From assembly GCF_000732535.1 (NCBI RefSeq), contig NZ_APNK01000020.1, forward strand, positions 1-64,000: DNA of 64,000 bases. The letters run 5' to 3'. Origin of the DNA: Salinisphaera hydrothermalis C41B8 (GTDB lineage: Bacteria; Pseudomonadota; Gammaproteobacteria; Nevskiales; Salinisphaeraceae). Positions within the stretch are counted from its first letter, which is position 1, and each line of letters opens with the position of its first letter. The notes beneath the pieces were generated by a model, which did no database searches, was not told the origin of the DNA, and was given only the letters and a program-made list of their open reading frames with translations. This document shows positions 21,490-30,810 of the stretch, in pieces. The translations under genes were made by a program, and so were the position numbers.

Positions 21490-21804
21490 TTAAGCGCCGG
21501 GGATCGAGGTGATCTTGAGCTGCGTATAATGCTGGCGGTGACCGTGCGTGCGACGATACTTCTTACGACGCTTGAACTTGATCACTTCCACTTTGTCGGC
21601 GCGACCGTGGCTCTGGACGTCGGCCGAAATGGCCTTGCCGTCGAGAACCGGCGTGCCGATCTGGACGTTATCGCCATCGGAGATCAACAACACGTCAGCC
21701 AGCTCGATCGTGCTGCCGGGCTCGGCATCGAGCTTCTCGACGCGCACCACGTCGCCTTCCGCGACCCTGTACTGTTTTCCGCCGGTACGGATTACCGCGT
21801 GCAT
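21490..21804 (-). CDS. rplU: 50S ribosomal protein L21
   Basis: This 104-residue L21 begins HAVIRTGGKQYRV and carries the conserved KFKRRKKYRRTHGHRQ near the C-terminus, which contacts 23S rRNA. The ATG at 21804 has a GGAG ribosome site seven bases upstream; a GTG two codons earlier is less likely. It is the first gene of rplU-rpmA-obgE-proB and is divergent from ispB. Confidence 0.96.
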   Translation of the reverse strand: MHAVIRTGGKQYRVAEGDVVRVEKLDAEPGSTIELADVLLISDGDNVQIGTPVLDGKAISADVQSHGRADKVEVIKFKRRKKYRRTHGHRQHYTQLKITSIPGA

Positions 21805-21856
21805 GTCCACTCCAAACGCAGGTTGCGGGCGTGTTCGGCCCGTTCAAAGAGCGCGA

Positions 21857-21885
21857 ATGATACGGCGTTGCACCGCGCGGGTCAA
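21857..21885 (-). promoter_or_regulatory. rplU operon promoter
   Basis: On the minus strand TTGACC (21880-21885) and TATCAT (21857-21862) are 17 bases apart, about 50 bases before the rplU ATG. Confidence 0.8.
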
Positions 21886-21909
21886 CGCCTGCGTTTACCG
21901 ACCCCGTTC

Positions 21910-21938
21910 TTGACAGATAGCGGCCGCAGCCCTAAGTT
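21910..21938 (+). promoter_or_regulatory. ispB promoter
   Basis: A consensus TTGACA (21910-21915) and a weaker TAAGTT (21933-21938) are separated by 17 bases, about 27 bases before the ispB ATG. It is back to back with the rplU promoter. Confidence 0.65.
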
Positions 21939-21965
21939 TGCCGCTGTTTTTGCGATCCCGGACAG

Positions 21966-22934
21966 ATGAATATCCAGCCGCTGTTTCAGCCGGTCGAAGA
22001 TGATATGCGCGCGGTCGACGCGCTGATCCGTAAGCGGCTGAGCTCCGACGTCGTCCTCATCAATACGCTGGGCGAATATATTATCGCCAGTGGCGGCAAG
22101 CGAATCCGCCCTGCCCTCGTCGTGCTCGCGGCGCGCGCGGCCGGTTATGAAGGCACCGCGCATCACTTGCTGGCGGTCATCATCGAATTCATTCATACCG
22201 CCACCCTGTTGCACGACGACGTCGTCGACGAGTCTACCCTGCGCCGCGGGCGCGAAACCGCGAACAGTGTCTGGGGTAACGACGCCAGCGTGCTGACCGG
22301 CGATTTCCTGTACTCGCGCGCGTTCCAATTGATGGTCGAACTGGATTCGTTCGAGGTCATGAAAGTTCTCGCCGACGCGACCAACCGGATCGCCGAGGGC
22401 GAAGTCATGCAGTTGATGCATGCGCACGACCCCAATCTGAGCGAGCGGGATTACCTGGAAGTCGTGGATCGCAAGACCGCCAGCCTGTTCGCCGCTGGCT
22501 GTCGCCTCGGCGCGCTACTCGCCGGGCGCTCGCCGGAACACTGTCAGGCGATGGCCGATTTCGGCCGCAACCTGGGTGTCGCGTTCCAGGTCGTCGACGA
22601 TGCGCTGGATTATGGTCACGGCGACGAAACCTACGGCAAGAACCTCGGCGACGATCTGGCCGAAGGCAAGACCACCCTGCCGCTGATCTGCGCGCTGGCG
22701 CGTACGCCGGAGGCCGAAGCGGCCCCGTTGCGCCAGGCAATTCGCGACGCTGACCTCGGTGCACTCAATTCTATTAAAAAAGCGATTGAATCCACCGATG
22801 CGATGACATACACTTTCGGCCGCGCCGACGAGGCAGCCGAGAAATCGATCGATTGTCTCGCTTCGTTCGAGTCGTCGCAGTTCAAGGACGCCTTGATTTC
22901 GCTGGCCCGTTTCTCGGTTCAGCGTCGGTCCTGA
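21966..22934 (+). CDS. ispB: Octaprenyl/polyprenyl diphosphate synthase
   Basis: This 322-residue all-helical trans-prenyltransferase builds the ubiquinone side chain from FPP and IPP. The first aspartate-rich motif is DDVVD at 84-88 (preceded by LLH) and the second is DDALD at 211-215. GGKRIRP at 43-49 binds IPP. Product length cannot be read directly; by family this gives octaprenyl or nonaprenyl diphosphate. tRNA-Pro starts seven bases after the stop and probably shares the transcript. Confidence 0.93.
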   Translation: MNIQPLFQPVEDDMRAVDALIRKRLSSDVVLINTLGEYIIASGGKRIRPALVVLAARAAGYEGTAHHLLAVIIEFIHTATLLHDDVVDESTLRRGRETANSVWGNDASVLTGDFLYSRAFQLMVELDSFEVMKVLADATNRIAEGEVMQLMHAHDPNLSERDYLEVVDRKTASLFAAGCRLGALLAGRSPEHCQAMADFGRNLGVAFQVVDDALDYGHGDETYGKNLGDDLAEGKTTLPLICALARTPEAEAAPLRQAIRDADLGALNSIKKAIESTDAMTYTFGRADEAAEKSIDCLASFESSQFKDALISLARFSVQRRS

Positions 22935-22941
22935 AATACAT

Positions 22942-23018
22942 CGGAGTATAGCTCAGCTTGGTAGAGCGCCACCTTCGGGAGGTGGAGGTCGTAGGTTCAA
23001 ATCCTGCTACTCCGACCA
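22942..23018 (+). tRNA. tRNA-Pro (CGG)
   Basis: The 77-base cloverleaf has a perfect CGGAGTA/TACTCCG acceptor stem, anticodon stem CCACC/GGTGG with loop TTCGGGA (anticodon CGG), discriminator A and an encoded CCA. It follows ispB by seven bases and shows no promoter of its own. Confidence 0.95.
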
Positions 23019-23145
23019 TTCTTATTCCCGCCTGATCGACCGACGATCATTCCCCTAAAGCGAGCCGCGTAGCCTTTTACAGGTCATCCTACGTTGCGCC
23101 CGGCGGGACACGGCGCCGTTACCGACGCCGCGCCGGCCCATGCCA

Positions 23146-23592
23146 CTACGGCGAACCGCTGGCCTGTTCTTCCATCATCTGATCGTAGTCGTGCGCCAGT
23201 TGCGTCTTCTCGTCGTCGCCCAGTACGCGACCGGCGATCTGGAAGACCTCCTGCTCTTCTTCATCCAGATGATGAGTCACAAGGTGCTCGAGCTTCTTGG
23301 CCGAATTCAGCCAGGCCGGCGAACTGTAGTCCGTCGCCTCCAGCTCCTCGACCAGCTCGTCGATCTCGTGATGCTCCGCGACGCTATGACGCGCTTTCTC
23401 CTGCGTCATATCGTGCTCCATCAGCGGATTATAGAAATAACGCTCTTCCGCGTTCTCGTGATGCACCAGTTCGGCCTTGACCGCGGCAAACAAGCCTTCG
23501 CGCTTGTCGGTATCGCCGTGCGTATCGCTCAGCGCCGCCAGTAGCCGCCGCTGTTTGTCATGGCTTTCACGCAACGCCTCGAAAATCGTTTT
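23146..23592 (-). CDS. Hemerythrin HHE domain protein
   Basis: This is a small four-helix bundle of about 148 residues with histidines and acidic residues of a di-iron site: SHDKQR, HHENAEERYFY, EHHEIDELV and HHLDEEEQEVF in order. Such proteins bind oxygen or act in iron and nitric-oxide homeostasis; the exact role is unknown. The open frame extends upstream to a GTG at 23646, but the domain and its usual start (KTIFEALRESHD) fit a TTG at 23592 preceded by GAGAGACCGAG. No operon partner is visible. Confidence 0.75.
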   Translation of the reverse strand, partial: KTIFEALRESHDKQRRLLAALSDTHGDTDKREGLFAAVKAELVHHENAEERYFYNPLMEHDMTQEKARHSVAEHHEIDELVEELEATDYSSPAWLNSAKKLEHLVTHHLDEEEQEVFQIAGRVLGDDEKTQLAHDYDQMMEEQASGSP

Positions 23593-23744
23593 CAACTCGG
23601 TCTCTCGACATGAATGACCCCTCGACGATAGTTCATGGCACCCCACAAGAAAACCGCCTACAATCGAGTGAGCGATTAATCAGGTGATGCGACGTACCGG
23701 GCGACCGTGCCATCATGCGGTCTCTTCCGGTACGCGCCGTAACT

Positions 23745-25475
23745 ATGCCGACGACTCAACGTCCGACGCGCCAGCCGTCCCTCGGGGGCCTGGCACGACA
23801 ACTCGTCGAAGACGGCCTCATCGAGTACGAGGAAGCGCTTCGTATCCAGGCCGAGGCGCAGCGCAACGACGAATCGTTCGTGGCGCGCGCGGTAGCCACC
23901 CGTGCCCTGAGCGCTGCCGTACTGGCCCGAGCGCTGGCGCGCGCCTTCTCCATGCCGTTGCTGGACCTGCGCGCGGTGAATCTCGATCATGCACCGATCG
24001 ACGCAGCGCCCGAGAGCCTGATTCGCAAACACGCCGCCCTACCGATCTTCCGGCGCGGACGCACGCTCTATCTGGCGGTTGCCGACCCCACGAATCTCCA
24101 GGCACTGGATGAATTCCGGTTCAATACCGGCCAGCAGATCGAAGCGGTTCTGGTCGAGCAGGACAAGCTCGAGCGCGCGATCGAGTCGAACTTCAACGCG
24201 CTCGACAGCGCGATGGCCGGCCTCGACGATGTCGCACTGGATAATCTTGCGGTCGAGCAGGACAGCGGCGATACCGGCAGTACCGACGCGCTGAAGGCGG
24301 ACGCGGACGATGCGCCGGTCGTGCGTTTCGTCAACAAAGTGTTGCTGGACGCGATCAACCGCGGCGCCTCCGATATTCATTTCGAGCCCTACGAACAGCG
24401 CTATCGCGTGCGTCTGCGCCAGGACGGTGTACTGCGCGAGGTGGCGTCGCCGCCGGCCGCCATTGGCATGCGCCTGTCTGCACGCCTGAAGGTGATGGCG
24501 CGCCTCGACCTGGCCGAGCGACGCATCCCGCAGGACGGCCGCATCAAGCTCAATCTGTCCAAAAATCGCGCGATCGACTTTCGTGTCTCGACTTGCCCGA
24601 CGCTGCACGGCGAAAAGATCGTGCTGCGTATTCTCGATCCGGCCAGCGCGCAGATGGGCATCGAGGCGCTCGGCTACGAGGACGCTCAGCGCGAGATATT
24701 CGAGTCCACCATCCACAAGCCCTATGGCATGGTGCTGGTCACCGGGCCGACGGGTAGCGGCAAGACGGTCTCGCTTTATACCGCGCTCAATATCCTGAAC
24801 ACGGCCGATCGCAATATTTCGACCGCCGAGGATCCGGCCGAGATCAACCTGCCCGGCGTGAACCAGGTCAATGTCCAGCCGCGCGTCGGCCTGACGTTCG
24901 CGACCTGCCTGCGCGCGTTCCTGCGCCAGGATCCGGACGTCATCATGGTGGGCGAGATCCGCGACCTGGAAACGGCCGAGATCGCGATCAAGGCGGCCCA
25001 GACCGGCCACATGGTGCTGTCCACGGTGCACACCAACGATGCGCCGCAGACGCTGACCCGCCTCATCAACATGGGCGTGCCGGCCTACAACATCGCGGCG
25101 TCGGTGACGCTGATCATCGCCCAGCGGCTCGCGCGCCGACTTTGCCCGCATTGCAAGAGCGCCGCCGAGATCCCGCGCGACGCCATGATCGAGGAAGGTT
25201 TCGGCGCCGACGAAATCGACCACCTCAAGATCTACGAAGCCGACCTCAAGGGCTGCGACCATTGCACCGGCGGCTATCGCGGGCGCGTGGGCATCTACCA
25301 GGTGATGCCGGTTACGGATGCCATCGGCCAGATCATCATGTCCGGCGGCAATGCCGACGATATCGAGCGACAGGCCGCATCGGAGGGCGTGCTCAATCTG
25401 CGCCAGGCCGGGCTCAACAAGGTGCGCACCGGCGTGATCAGTCTGGCCGAACTCAATCGCGTCACGGTGGAATAA
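23745..25475 (+). CDS. pilB: Type IV pilus extension ATPase PilB
   Basis: This 576-residue cytoplasmic hexameric ATPase powers pilus polymerisation. The N-terminal N1/MshEN-like domain (about 10-150) is followed by the catalytic domain with Walker A GPTGSGKT (lysine at about 340), an Asp box region around STAEDPAE, Walker B VGEIRDLETAEIA, and the His box TGHMVLSTVHTNDA. The zinc site is CPHC...CDHC near 466-510. I prefer the second methionine (MPTTQRPT) over 23715. PilC and PilD normally follow; here a 500-base gap and a convergent clpA follow instead, so pilB stands alone. Confidence 0.93.
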   Translation: MPTTQRPTRQPSLGGLARQLVEDGLIEYEEALRIQAEAQRNDESFVARAVATRALSAAVLARALARAFSMPLLDLRAVNLDHAPIDAAPESLIRKHAALPIFRRGRTLYLAVADPTNLQALDEFRFNTGQQIEAVLVEQDKLERAIESNFNALDSAMAGLDDVALDNLAVEQDSGDTGSTDALKADADDAPVVRFVNKVLLDAINRGASDIHFEPYEQRYRVRLRQDGVLREVASPPAAIGMRLSARLKVMARLDLAERRIPQDGRIKLNLSKNRAIDFRVSTCPTLHGEKIVLRILDPASAQMGIEALGYEDAQREIFESTIHKPYGMVLVTGPTGSGKTVSLYTALNILNTADRNISTAEDPAEINLPGVNQVNVQPRVGLTFATCLRAFLRQDPDVIMVGEIRDLETAEIAIKAAQTGHMVLSTVHTNDAPQTLTRLINMGVPAYNIAASVTLIIAQRLARRLCPHCKSAAEIPRDAMIEEGFGADEIDHLKIYEADLKGCDHCTGGYRGRVGIYQVMPVTDAIGQIIMSGGNADDIERQAASEGVLNLRQAGLNKVRTGVISLAELNRVTVE

Positions 25476-25895
25476 GACTCAAAAGCGCTTTCCGGCCTGG
25501 CCAACCCCGGGGTCAGCCCGGTAATCGCCTGCGCCGCAGATCCGACGGACCACGTCGCCGCGCACGCGCGACTGATAGCCGCGGTGCCGGCCTGCCAGCC
25601 GCTGTGTTGGTGAGTATGGCGTGAATCGCATCCATTGCGAGGGTTGGCGCGCCTTCATCAAGCGCGGCGTCCCAGCGCATCGAATGCGGGCTCACGAATC
25701 TCGGAATATGCCCAATCCGCGCGCGCCGTGCCTATATTCAAATCCCGCTTGTGCGGCGACGGTACTGGCGGGCGTTGGGGCGCCGCCAGAGCGGCGCGTC
25801 ATCGTTATTGACCGGGCGGGCCTTCCCTTCGCGAACACGATGCTTCTGAAGCGACAGGATGCGGAAGCCGGCATGACTTACTGATCCGCGACAAA
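25476..25895. other. Non-coding gap after pilB
   Basis: The 420 bases between pilB and the clpA terminator contain only short overlapping ORFs with no recognisable motif on either strand, and no RNA gene that I can identify. The place is where pilC and pilD would be expected. Confidence 0.35.
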
Positions 25896-25929
25896 CAAAA
25901 AAGCCCGAGCGCTCGAGGCTCGGGCTTAT
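25896..25929 (-). terminator. clpA terminator
   Basis: A ten-base stem (AAGCCCGAGC with GCTCGGGCTT) is followed on the minus strand by six T, about 55 bases after the clpA stop. The A-rich side would also allow some plus-strand function for pilB. Confidence 0.85.
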
Positions 25930-25979
25930 CCAGACTGGCGGCCGGCACGCAGGCTGACCCGCGTGCCGGCATACCGGTT

Positions 25980-28247
25980 TCAGGCGTTTTCCGGCGTCTT
26001 CTCGTTGGAGGACACGTCCAGATCGAGCTTGCCGTCTTCCACGCGGACGACCACCCGTCCGCCATTGGCGAGTTCGCCGAACAACAGCTCCTCGGCCAGC
26101 GGCTTCTTGATGTTGTCCTGAATGACGCGACCCATCGGGCGCGCGCCCATCTGCTCGTCGTAGCCCCGCTCGGCCAGCCATGCCCGAGCTTCGGGCTCGA
26201 CCACCAACTCCACGTGGCGCTCTTCGAGCTGGGCCTCGAGCTGCAGCACGAACTTGTCGACGACGCGCTCGATGACATCGCCCTTGAGCGGCGCAAACTG
26301 GATGATCGAATCCAGACGGTTGCGGAATTCCGGCGAAAATCCGCGGCGGATCGCCTCCATGCCGTCCGAGCTGTTGTCGGTCGGATTGAAGCCGATGCTG
26401 CGGCTCGCCATCGCCTCCGCGCCGGCGTTGGTCGTCATCACCAGAATCACGTTGCGGAAGTCCGCCTGGCGCCCGTTGTTGTCGGTCAACGTGCCGTGGT
26501 CCATCACCTGCAACAGCAGGTTATAGATGTCCGGATGCGCTTTTTCGATCTCGTCGAGCAGGATGACCGAATGCGGCTGCTTGTTCACCGCCTCGGTCAG
26601 CAAGCCGCCCTGATCGTAGCCAACATAACCCGGAGGCGCGCCGATCAGACGCGATACCGTATGCCGCTCCATGTACTCGGACATATCGAAGCGGATCAGA
26701 TCCACGCCGAGATGCAACGCCAGCTGACGCGTCACCTCGGTCTTGCCCACACCGGTCGGGCCGGCGAACAGGAAGGAACCGATCGGCTTGTCGCGATTGT
26801 CGAGCCCGGAACGCGACATCTTGATGGCGCTGGCGAGCGAGTCCACGGCCTCGTCCTGGCCGAAGATGACCAGTTTGAGATCGCGATCGAGCGTACTGAG
26901 CACGGCCCGGTCGTCGCGCGAGACGGTCTTAGACGGAATCCGCGCAATCCGGGACACCATTTCCTCAATGTCACGTACCTGCACCGTCTTGCGGCGTTTG
27001 GTCGACGGCCGCAGGCGCAGACGCGCGCCGGCTTCGTCGATCAGATCGATCGCCTTGTCGGGCAGATGCCGGTCATTGATATGACGCGCCGACAACTCCG
27101 CCGCCGCTTCCAGCGCCGGGTTGGTGAAGCGCACCTGATGGTGCTCCTCGAAGCGGGTCTTGAGCCCTTTGAGGATCTGCACCGTATCGGCCACGCTCGG
27201 CTCCGGCACGTCCACCTTCTGGAAGCGACGCGCGAGCGCCCGATCCTTCTCGAAGATATTGCGAAATTCCTGATACGTGGTCGCGCCCATGCAGCGCAGC
27301 TCGCCCGACGCCAGCTTGGGCTTGAGCAGATTCGAGGCATCCATGACGCCACCCGAAGCCGCGCCGGCGCCGATCACCGTATGGATTTCGTCGATGAACA
27401 GGACCGCGCCCTTCTGCTTGGCCAGTTCGGCCAGCACGCCTTTCAGACGCTTTTCGAAGTCGCCGCGATATTTGGTCCCGGCAATGAGCGCGCCCAGGTC
27501 AAGCGCATAGATGACGCTCTTGGAGAGGATGTCGGGCACCCGGCCTTCGATGATCATCCGGGCGAGACCTTCGGCGATCGCCGTCTTGCCGACGCCGGCC
27601 TCGCCGACCAGCAGCGGGTTGTTCTTGCGCCGCCGGCACAACGTCTGGATCACGCGTTCGAGCTCGTGCTCGCGCCCGATCAGCGGGTCGACATCCCCCT
27701 CGGCCGCCTTGCGGTTGAGGTTGGTCGCATACTGCTCGAGCGGCGACGCGTTCGACTCGCCGTTCTCGTCGGTCTGGGCCTGGCCTGCGCTGCCGGCGTC
27801 GCCGGACTCCTCGCCCGACTTGTTCACACCGTGCGATACGAAGTTGACCACGTCCAGGCGCGTGACGTCCTGCTCGCCGAGCAGATAGACGGCATGCGAC
27901 TCCTGCTCGGAGAAAATCGCGATCAACACGTTGACCGCCGTCACTTCCTTCTTGCCGGACGACTGCACGTGGTACACCGCGCGCTGCAGCACGCGCTGGA
28001 AACCCAGGGTCGGCTGAACCTCATGGTCCTCACCGGCCGGCACGACCGGCACATGCGTGTCGATGTAGTTTTTGAGTTCACGCTCGAGACGTTGGATGTC
28101 GGTGTTCACGGCCTCGAGCACTTCGATCACTGCCGGATTGTCCAGCAGCGACATCAGCAAATGCTCAACGGTGAGCATTTCGTGATGCTGACGACGCGCG
28201 ACCATGAAGGCGGCGTCGAGTGCAGTCTGCAGTTCTTGGCTGAGCAT
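25980..28247 (-). CDS. clpA: ATP-dependent Clp protease ATP-binding subunit ClpA
   Basis: This 755-residue AAA+ unfoldase feeds substrates to ClpP; with ClpS it degrades N-degron proteins. The N-terminal Clp repeat domain (about 1-145) includes a HHEMLTVEHLLMSLL segment. The first AAA module has GEAGVGKTAIAEGLA near 215 and the second GPTGVGKTEVTRQLA near 500. A C-terminal D2-small domain follows, and the tail ends in acidic residues. The clpS gene lies 60 bases upstream on the same strand, the usual gammaproteobacterial pair. ClpP is not in the window. Confidence 0.96.
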   Translation of the reverse strand: MLSQELQTALDAAFMVARRQHHEMLTVEHLLMSLLDNPAVIEVLEAVNTDIQRLERELKNYIDTHVPVVPAGEDHEVQPTLGFQRVLQRAVYHVQSSGKKEVTAVNVLIAIFSEQESHAVYLLGEQDVTRLDVVNFVSHGVNKSGEESGDAGSAGQAQTDENGESNASPLEQYATNLNRKAAEGDVDPLIGREHELERVIQTLCRRRKNNPLLVGEAGVGKTAIAEGLARMIIEGRVPDILSKSVIYALDLGALIAGTKYRGDFEKRLKGVLAELAKQKGAVLFIDEIHTVIGAGAASGGVMDASNLLKPKLASGELRCMGATTYQEFRNIFEKDRALARRFQKVDVPEPSVADTVQILKGLKTRFEEHHQVRFTNPALEAAAELSARHINDRHLPDKAIDLIDEAGARLRLRPSTKRRKTVQVRDIEEMVSRIARIPSKTVSRDDRAVLSTLDRDLKLVIFGQDEAVDSLASAIKMSRSGLDNRDKPIGSFLFAGPTGVGKTEVTRQLALHLGVDLIRFDMSEYMERHTVSRLIGAPPGYVGYDQGGLLTEAVNKQPHSVILLDEIEKAHPDIYNLLLQVMDHGTLTDNNGRQADFRNVILVMTTNAGAEAMASRSIGFNPTDNSSDGMEAIRRGFSPEFRNRLDSIIQFAPLKGDVIERVVDKFVLQLEAQLEERHVELVVEPEARAWLAERGYDEQMGARPMGRVIQDNIKKPLAEELLFGELANGGRVVVRVEDGKLDLDVSSNEKTPENA

Positions 28248-28307
28248 TTTGCGTCCCCGAACTTGGCGTTCGATTTAAACCTGCGGCGCGACGTATCGGC
28301 CGTCCTA

Positions 28308-28637
28308 TCAGGCCTCTTCCATAGTACACAACAGTGGGTGCTGGTGTGCGCGAGCGTGGTCGTTAACCATTTGCACCTTAGTCTCGGCAATCTGGGCGGT
28401 ATAAGTGCCGGCCACGGCTTTGCCCCGTGTATGAACGGTCAGCATGATCTGTACCGCTTTGTCGCGGTCGTGGGTGAAATAAGTCATCAACACTTCCACG
28501 ACGAACTCCATCGGCGTGTAGTCGTCGTTGTGCATCACCACTTTATATAGCGGTGGCTTCTTGGTCTTGGGCTTGTCGGGCGCGACCGCGGTACCGCCTT
28601 CGTCGCGCCCGATTTTCGGTCTGTCGGTATCAGTCAT
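28308..28637 (-). CDS. clpS: Clp protease adaptor ClpS
   Basis: This 109-residue adaptor recognises N-terminal Leu, Phe, Tyr and Trp and delivers proteins to ClpA. The core motif [20 protein letters not shown] is followed by a [16 protein letters not shown] segment, with the usual flexible basic/proline N-terminal tail. The start is taken at the ATG at 28637; longer in-frame starts add no conserved sequence. It is upstream of clpA and co-oriented with it. Confidence 0.95.
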   Translation of the reverse strand: MTDTDRPKIGRDEGGTAVAPDKPKTKKPPLYKVVMHNDDYTPMEFVVEVLMTYFTHDRDKAVQIMLTVHTRGKAVAGTYTAQIAETKVQMVNDHARAHQHPLLCTMEEA

Positions 28638-28889
28638 GTCGACCCCTGGTTTCATCCGGCACGAGCGTGAGCTCACGGACACACGCGCGGCACCAGTTGA
28701 ACGATAGAGAGTTGGACGGCGGTACGACCACAGACGGCCGACGGCGAGAAGCGCCGGCCGAGCGACCCATGATCGGTACGATTATGCGATCCGCAACCAT
28801 CAACGGCTACAGATATAGGGGCAGGAAAGCGGCGAATCAATCGCCACACGGCGAATCGTCCATGGCACCCGATTCGAGCGCGATCGCGT

Positions 28890-29921
28890 CTATTCGCCGA
28901 GGTTATGCGCCAGTTGTTCGCGGATACGGCGCGGCACGCTCTGCGCCACTTCCAGGCGCGCCACACCGATGGCACTGGCAAAGGCAGTGGCGTCGGCATC
29001 GCCGTGGGACTTGACCACGGTACCCTGCAAGCCGACCAGCGTGGCACCGTTGTACTGGCGCGGGTCGACACGGTCGCGGAAGGCCCGTAGCACGGGCATG
29101 GCGAGCACTGCCGATGCCTTGGTCAGCCAGTTGCGCGCGAACTCCTCGCGCAGATATTGGGCGATGAGCTTGCCGAGCCCTTCGCTGGTCTTGAGTGCGA
29201 CGTTGCCGACGAAGCCATCGCAGACAACGACATCGACATCACCGATATAGATATCGTCGCCTTCGACGAAACCGATGTAATTCAACCCGCTGGCCGCGAG
29301 CAGACGACCGGCGTCCTTGATTTGCTGGTTGCCCTTGATCTCCTCGGCGCCAATGTTAAGCAAGCCGACCCGTGGCTGCTCGATACCGTGCACCGCCTGG
29401 GCCAGCACGGCGCCCATCACCGCGAACTGGAATAACTGCTCGGGCGTGCTCTCGGCGCTCGCACCGAGATCGAGCATCAGGGTATGCCCGTCGCGCGACG
29501 GAATCGGCGAGATGATGGCCGGGCGGTCGATGCCCGACAATGTCTTGAGCACGAAGCGGGCGGTCGCCATGAGCGCGCCGGTGTTGCCGGCCGAGACACA
29601 AGCATCGGCCTCGCCGCTCTGCACCAGATTGACCGCCACGCGCATGGACGAGTCTTTTTTCTGACGCAAGGCGCGCGCCGGCGATTCGCACATATCGACG
29701 ACCTCGCCGGCATGCACGACCTCCAGACGATCGAAAGCCCCGCTCGCGGTGGCACGTTTGCGGCGATCGGCAATCTGCGTTTCGAGCGAAGCCGAATCGC
29801 CCACCAATCGGAGCACGATATCTTCGTGCCGACGCAGGCTTTCGATGGCGGCATCGACGGCCACGGCACTACCGTGATCGCCGCTCATCGCATCGACGGC
29901 AATCCGGATCATGCCGGACAT
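28890..29921 (-). CDS. plsX: Phosphate acyltransferase PlsX
   Basis: This 343-residue enzyme makes acyl-phosphate from acyl-ACP for phospholipid synthesis at the inner membrane surface. The N-terminus IRIAVDAMSGDHG, the central SAGNTGALMA and the C-terminal NGATLVGLQGTVVKSHG are family signatures. It is the third gene of yceD-rpmF-plsX. The fabH or fabD genes that normally follow are absent: clpS comes next after a 250-base gap. Confidence 0.95.
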   Translation of the reverse strand: MSGMIRIAVDAMSGDHGSAVAVDAAIESLRRHEDIVLRLVGDSASLETQIADRRKRATASGAFDRLEVVHAGEVVDMCESPARALRQKKDSSMRVAVNLVQSGEADACVSAGNTGALMATARFVLKTLSGIDRPAIISPIPSRDGHTLMLDLGASAESTPEQLFQFAVMGAVLAQAVHGIEQPRVGLLNIGAEEIKGNQQIKDAGRLLAASGLNYIGFVEGDDIYIGDVDVVVCDGFVGNVALKTSEGLGKLIAQYLREEFARNWLTKASAVLAMPVLRAFRDRVDPRQYNGATLVGLQGTVVKSHGDADATAFASAIGVARLEVAQSVPRRIREQLAHNLGE

Positions 29922-29978
29922 GCGACCGTCTCACGTGGCTGCACTCGCTTCATCCCCTCGCCCCTTGCGCAAAGCAAT

Positions 29979-30013
29979 ACAGCGCAGCGCCCGTCACCCG
30001 GACGCTGCGCTGT
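29979..30013. other. Perfect hairpin between rpmF and plsX
   Basis: Eleven-base perfect arms (29979-29989 and 30003-30013) enclose a 13-base loop. On the minus strand it follows the rpmF stop by about 32 bases. There is no clear T run, so it may be an RNA-processing or stability element that uncouples rpmF from plsX expression. Confidence 0.6.
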
Positions 30014-30044
30014 CGGCTCGATATGACGACGATGCGCGTGAAGC

Positions 30045-30230
30045 TTAGGCGTCGTCGCCGGTCTCGACCACGCGCCGGCCACGGTAGAAACCGTCGCGAG
30101 TCACGTGGTGACGACGATGCGTCTCGCCGGTGGTCTGATCGATCGACAGCGTCGGACGATTCATGCTTGCGTGCGTATTACGACGCTTGTCGCGCTTCGA
30201 GCGGGATTTACGGTTCTGTTGAACGGCCAT
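30045..30230 (-). CDS. rpmF: 50S ribosomal protein L32
   Basis: This 61-residue basic protein begins [16 protein letters not shown] and continues [15 protein letters not shown], typical of L32 in the form without the zinc-binding cysteines. It lies between yceD and plsX, the conserved arrangement. Confidence 0.95.
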   Translation of the reverse strand: MAVQQNRKSRSKRDKRRNTHASMNRPTLSIDQTTGETHRRHHVTRDGFYRGRRVVETGDDA

Positions 30231-30259
30231 AGCAGTGCCTTCGGGTTATCCAGATCGGT

Positions 30260-30802
30260 TTATCGCGACGCGTCGTCATCGCTCTTGAGCGATTTCAGTG
30301 CCGCGAACGGATTCGGTTTTTTCTCGGCCGGCGTCTCTTCCGGCGCTTGTTGCTCGGTGTCGTAGGCCGCCCGGCATTCCGGGCGATCGCATTGTACGGT
30401 CATCGGCAGCGCAAGCAGCAGCTCATCATCGATCAGCGCATGCACATCGAGCATGTCACCGTCGGTAAGAATCGGCTCCCACTCACGCGGCACGGCGGCC
30501 GCGGCTTCGTCGCTCGCTACCACGATACCCGCCACCCCGACGTCCATCGTCTCTTCGGTCGGCTGCAGACAAAGCTGGCAAGCCAGCATCAGGGTCGTCT
30601 GAACCCGACCGGTCAGGACCACGCGCCGCTGAACATCCTCATCCAGCTGCAGCGATACCTTTACCGGCACGCCCGAATCGGCGACCACGACTTCCTTGGT
30701 TCGAGGCAACGCCGACAACGTCAGATGACCGCCCAGATTCGCCTTGTCCAGCGCCCGGCGGCGGTAATCGATCTGCCGCGTCAATTGCTGCCCCGATGAC
30801 AT
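30260..30802 (-). CDS. yceD: YceD family protein (DUF177)
   Basis: This 180-residue acidic protein is of the YceD/DUF177 family, implicated in 23S rRNA accumulation and always found near rpmF. Conserved features are the CQLCLQP cysteine pair near 76-79, the late CDRPEC pair, and the LLLALP segment. Upstream, a promoter places the transcription start only two or three bases before the ATG, so the message may be nearly leaderless. Otherwise a TTG six codons downstream, preceded by GGGGC, could be used. It is divergent from maf. Confidence 0.85.
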   Translation of the reverse strand: MSSGQQLTRQIDYRRRALDKANLGGHLTLSALPRTKEVVVADSGVPVKVSLQLDEDVQRRVVLTGRVQTTLMLACQLCLQPTEETMDVGVAGIVVASDEAAAAVPREWEPILTDGDMLDVHALIDDELLLALPMTVQCDRPECRAAYDTEQQAPEETPAEKKPNPFAALKSLKSDDDASR

Positions 30803-30810
30803 GGCGCGCG

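Noticed and set aside
26214-28550. A 778-codon plus-strand ORF opposite clpA and clpS
   Set aside because: It is the antisense shadow of two clearly identified genes; its translation has no family features and reflects high GC content.
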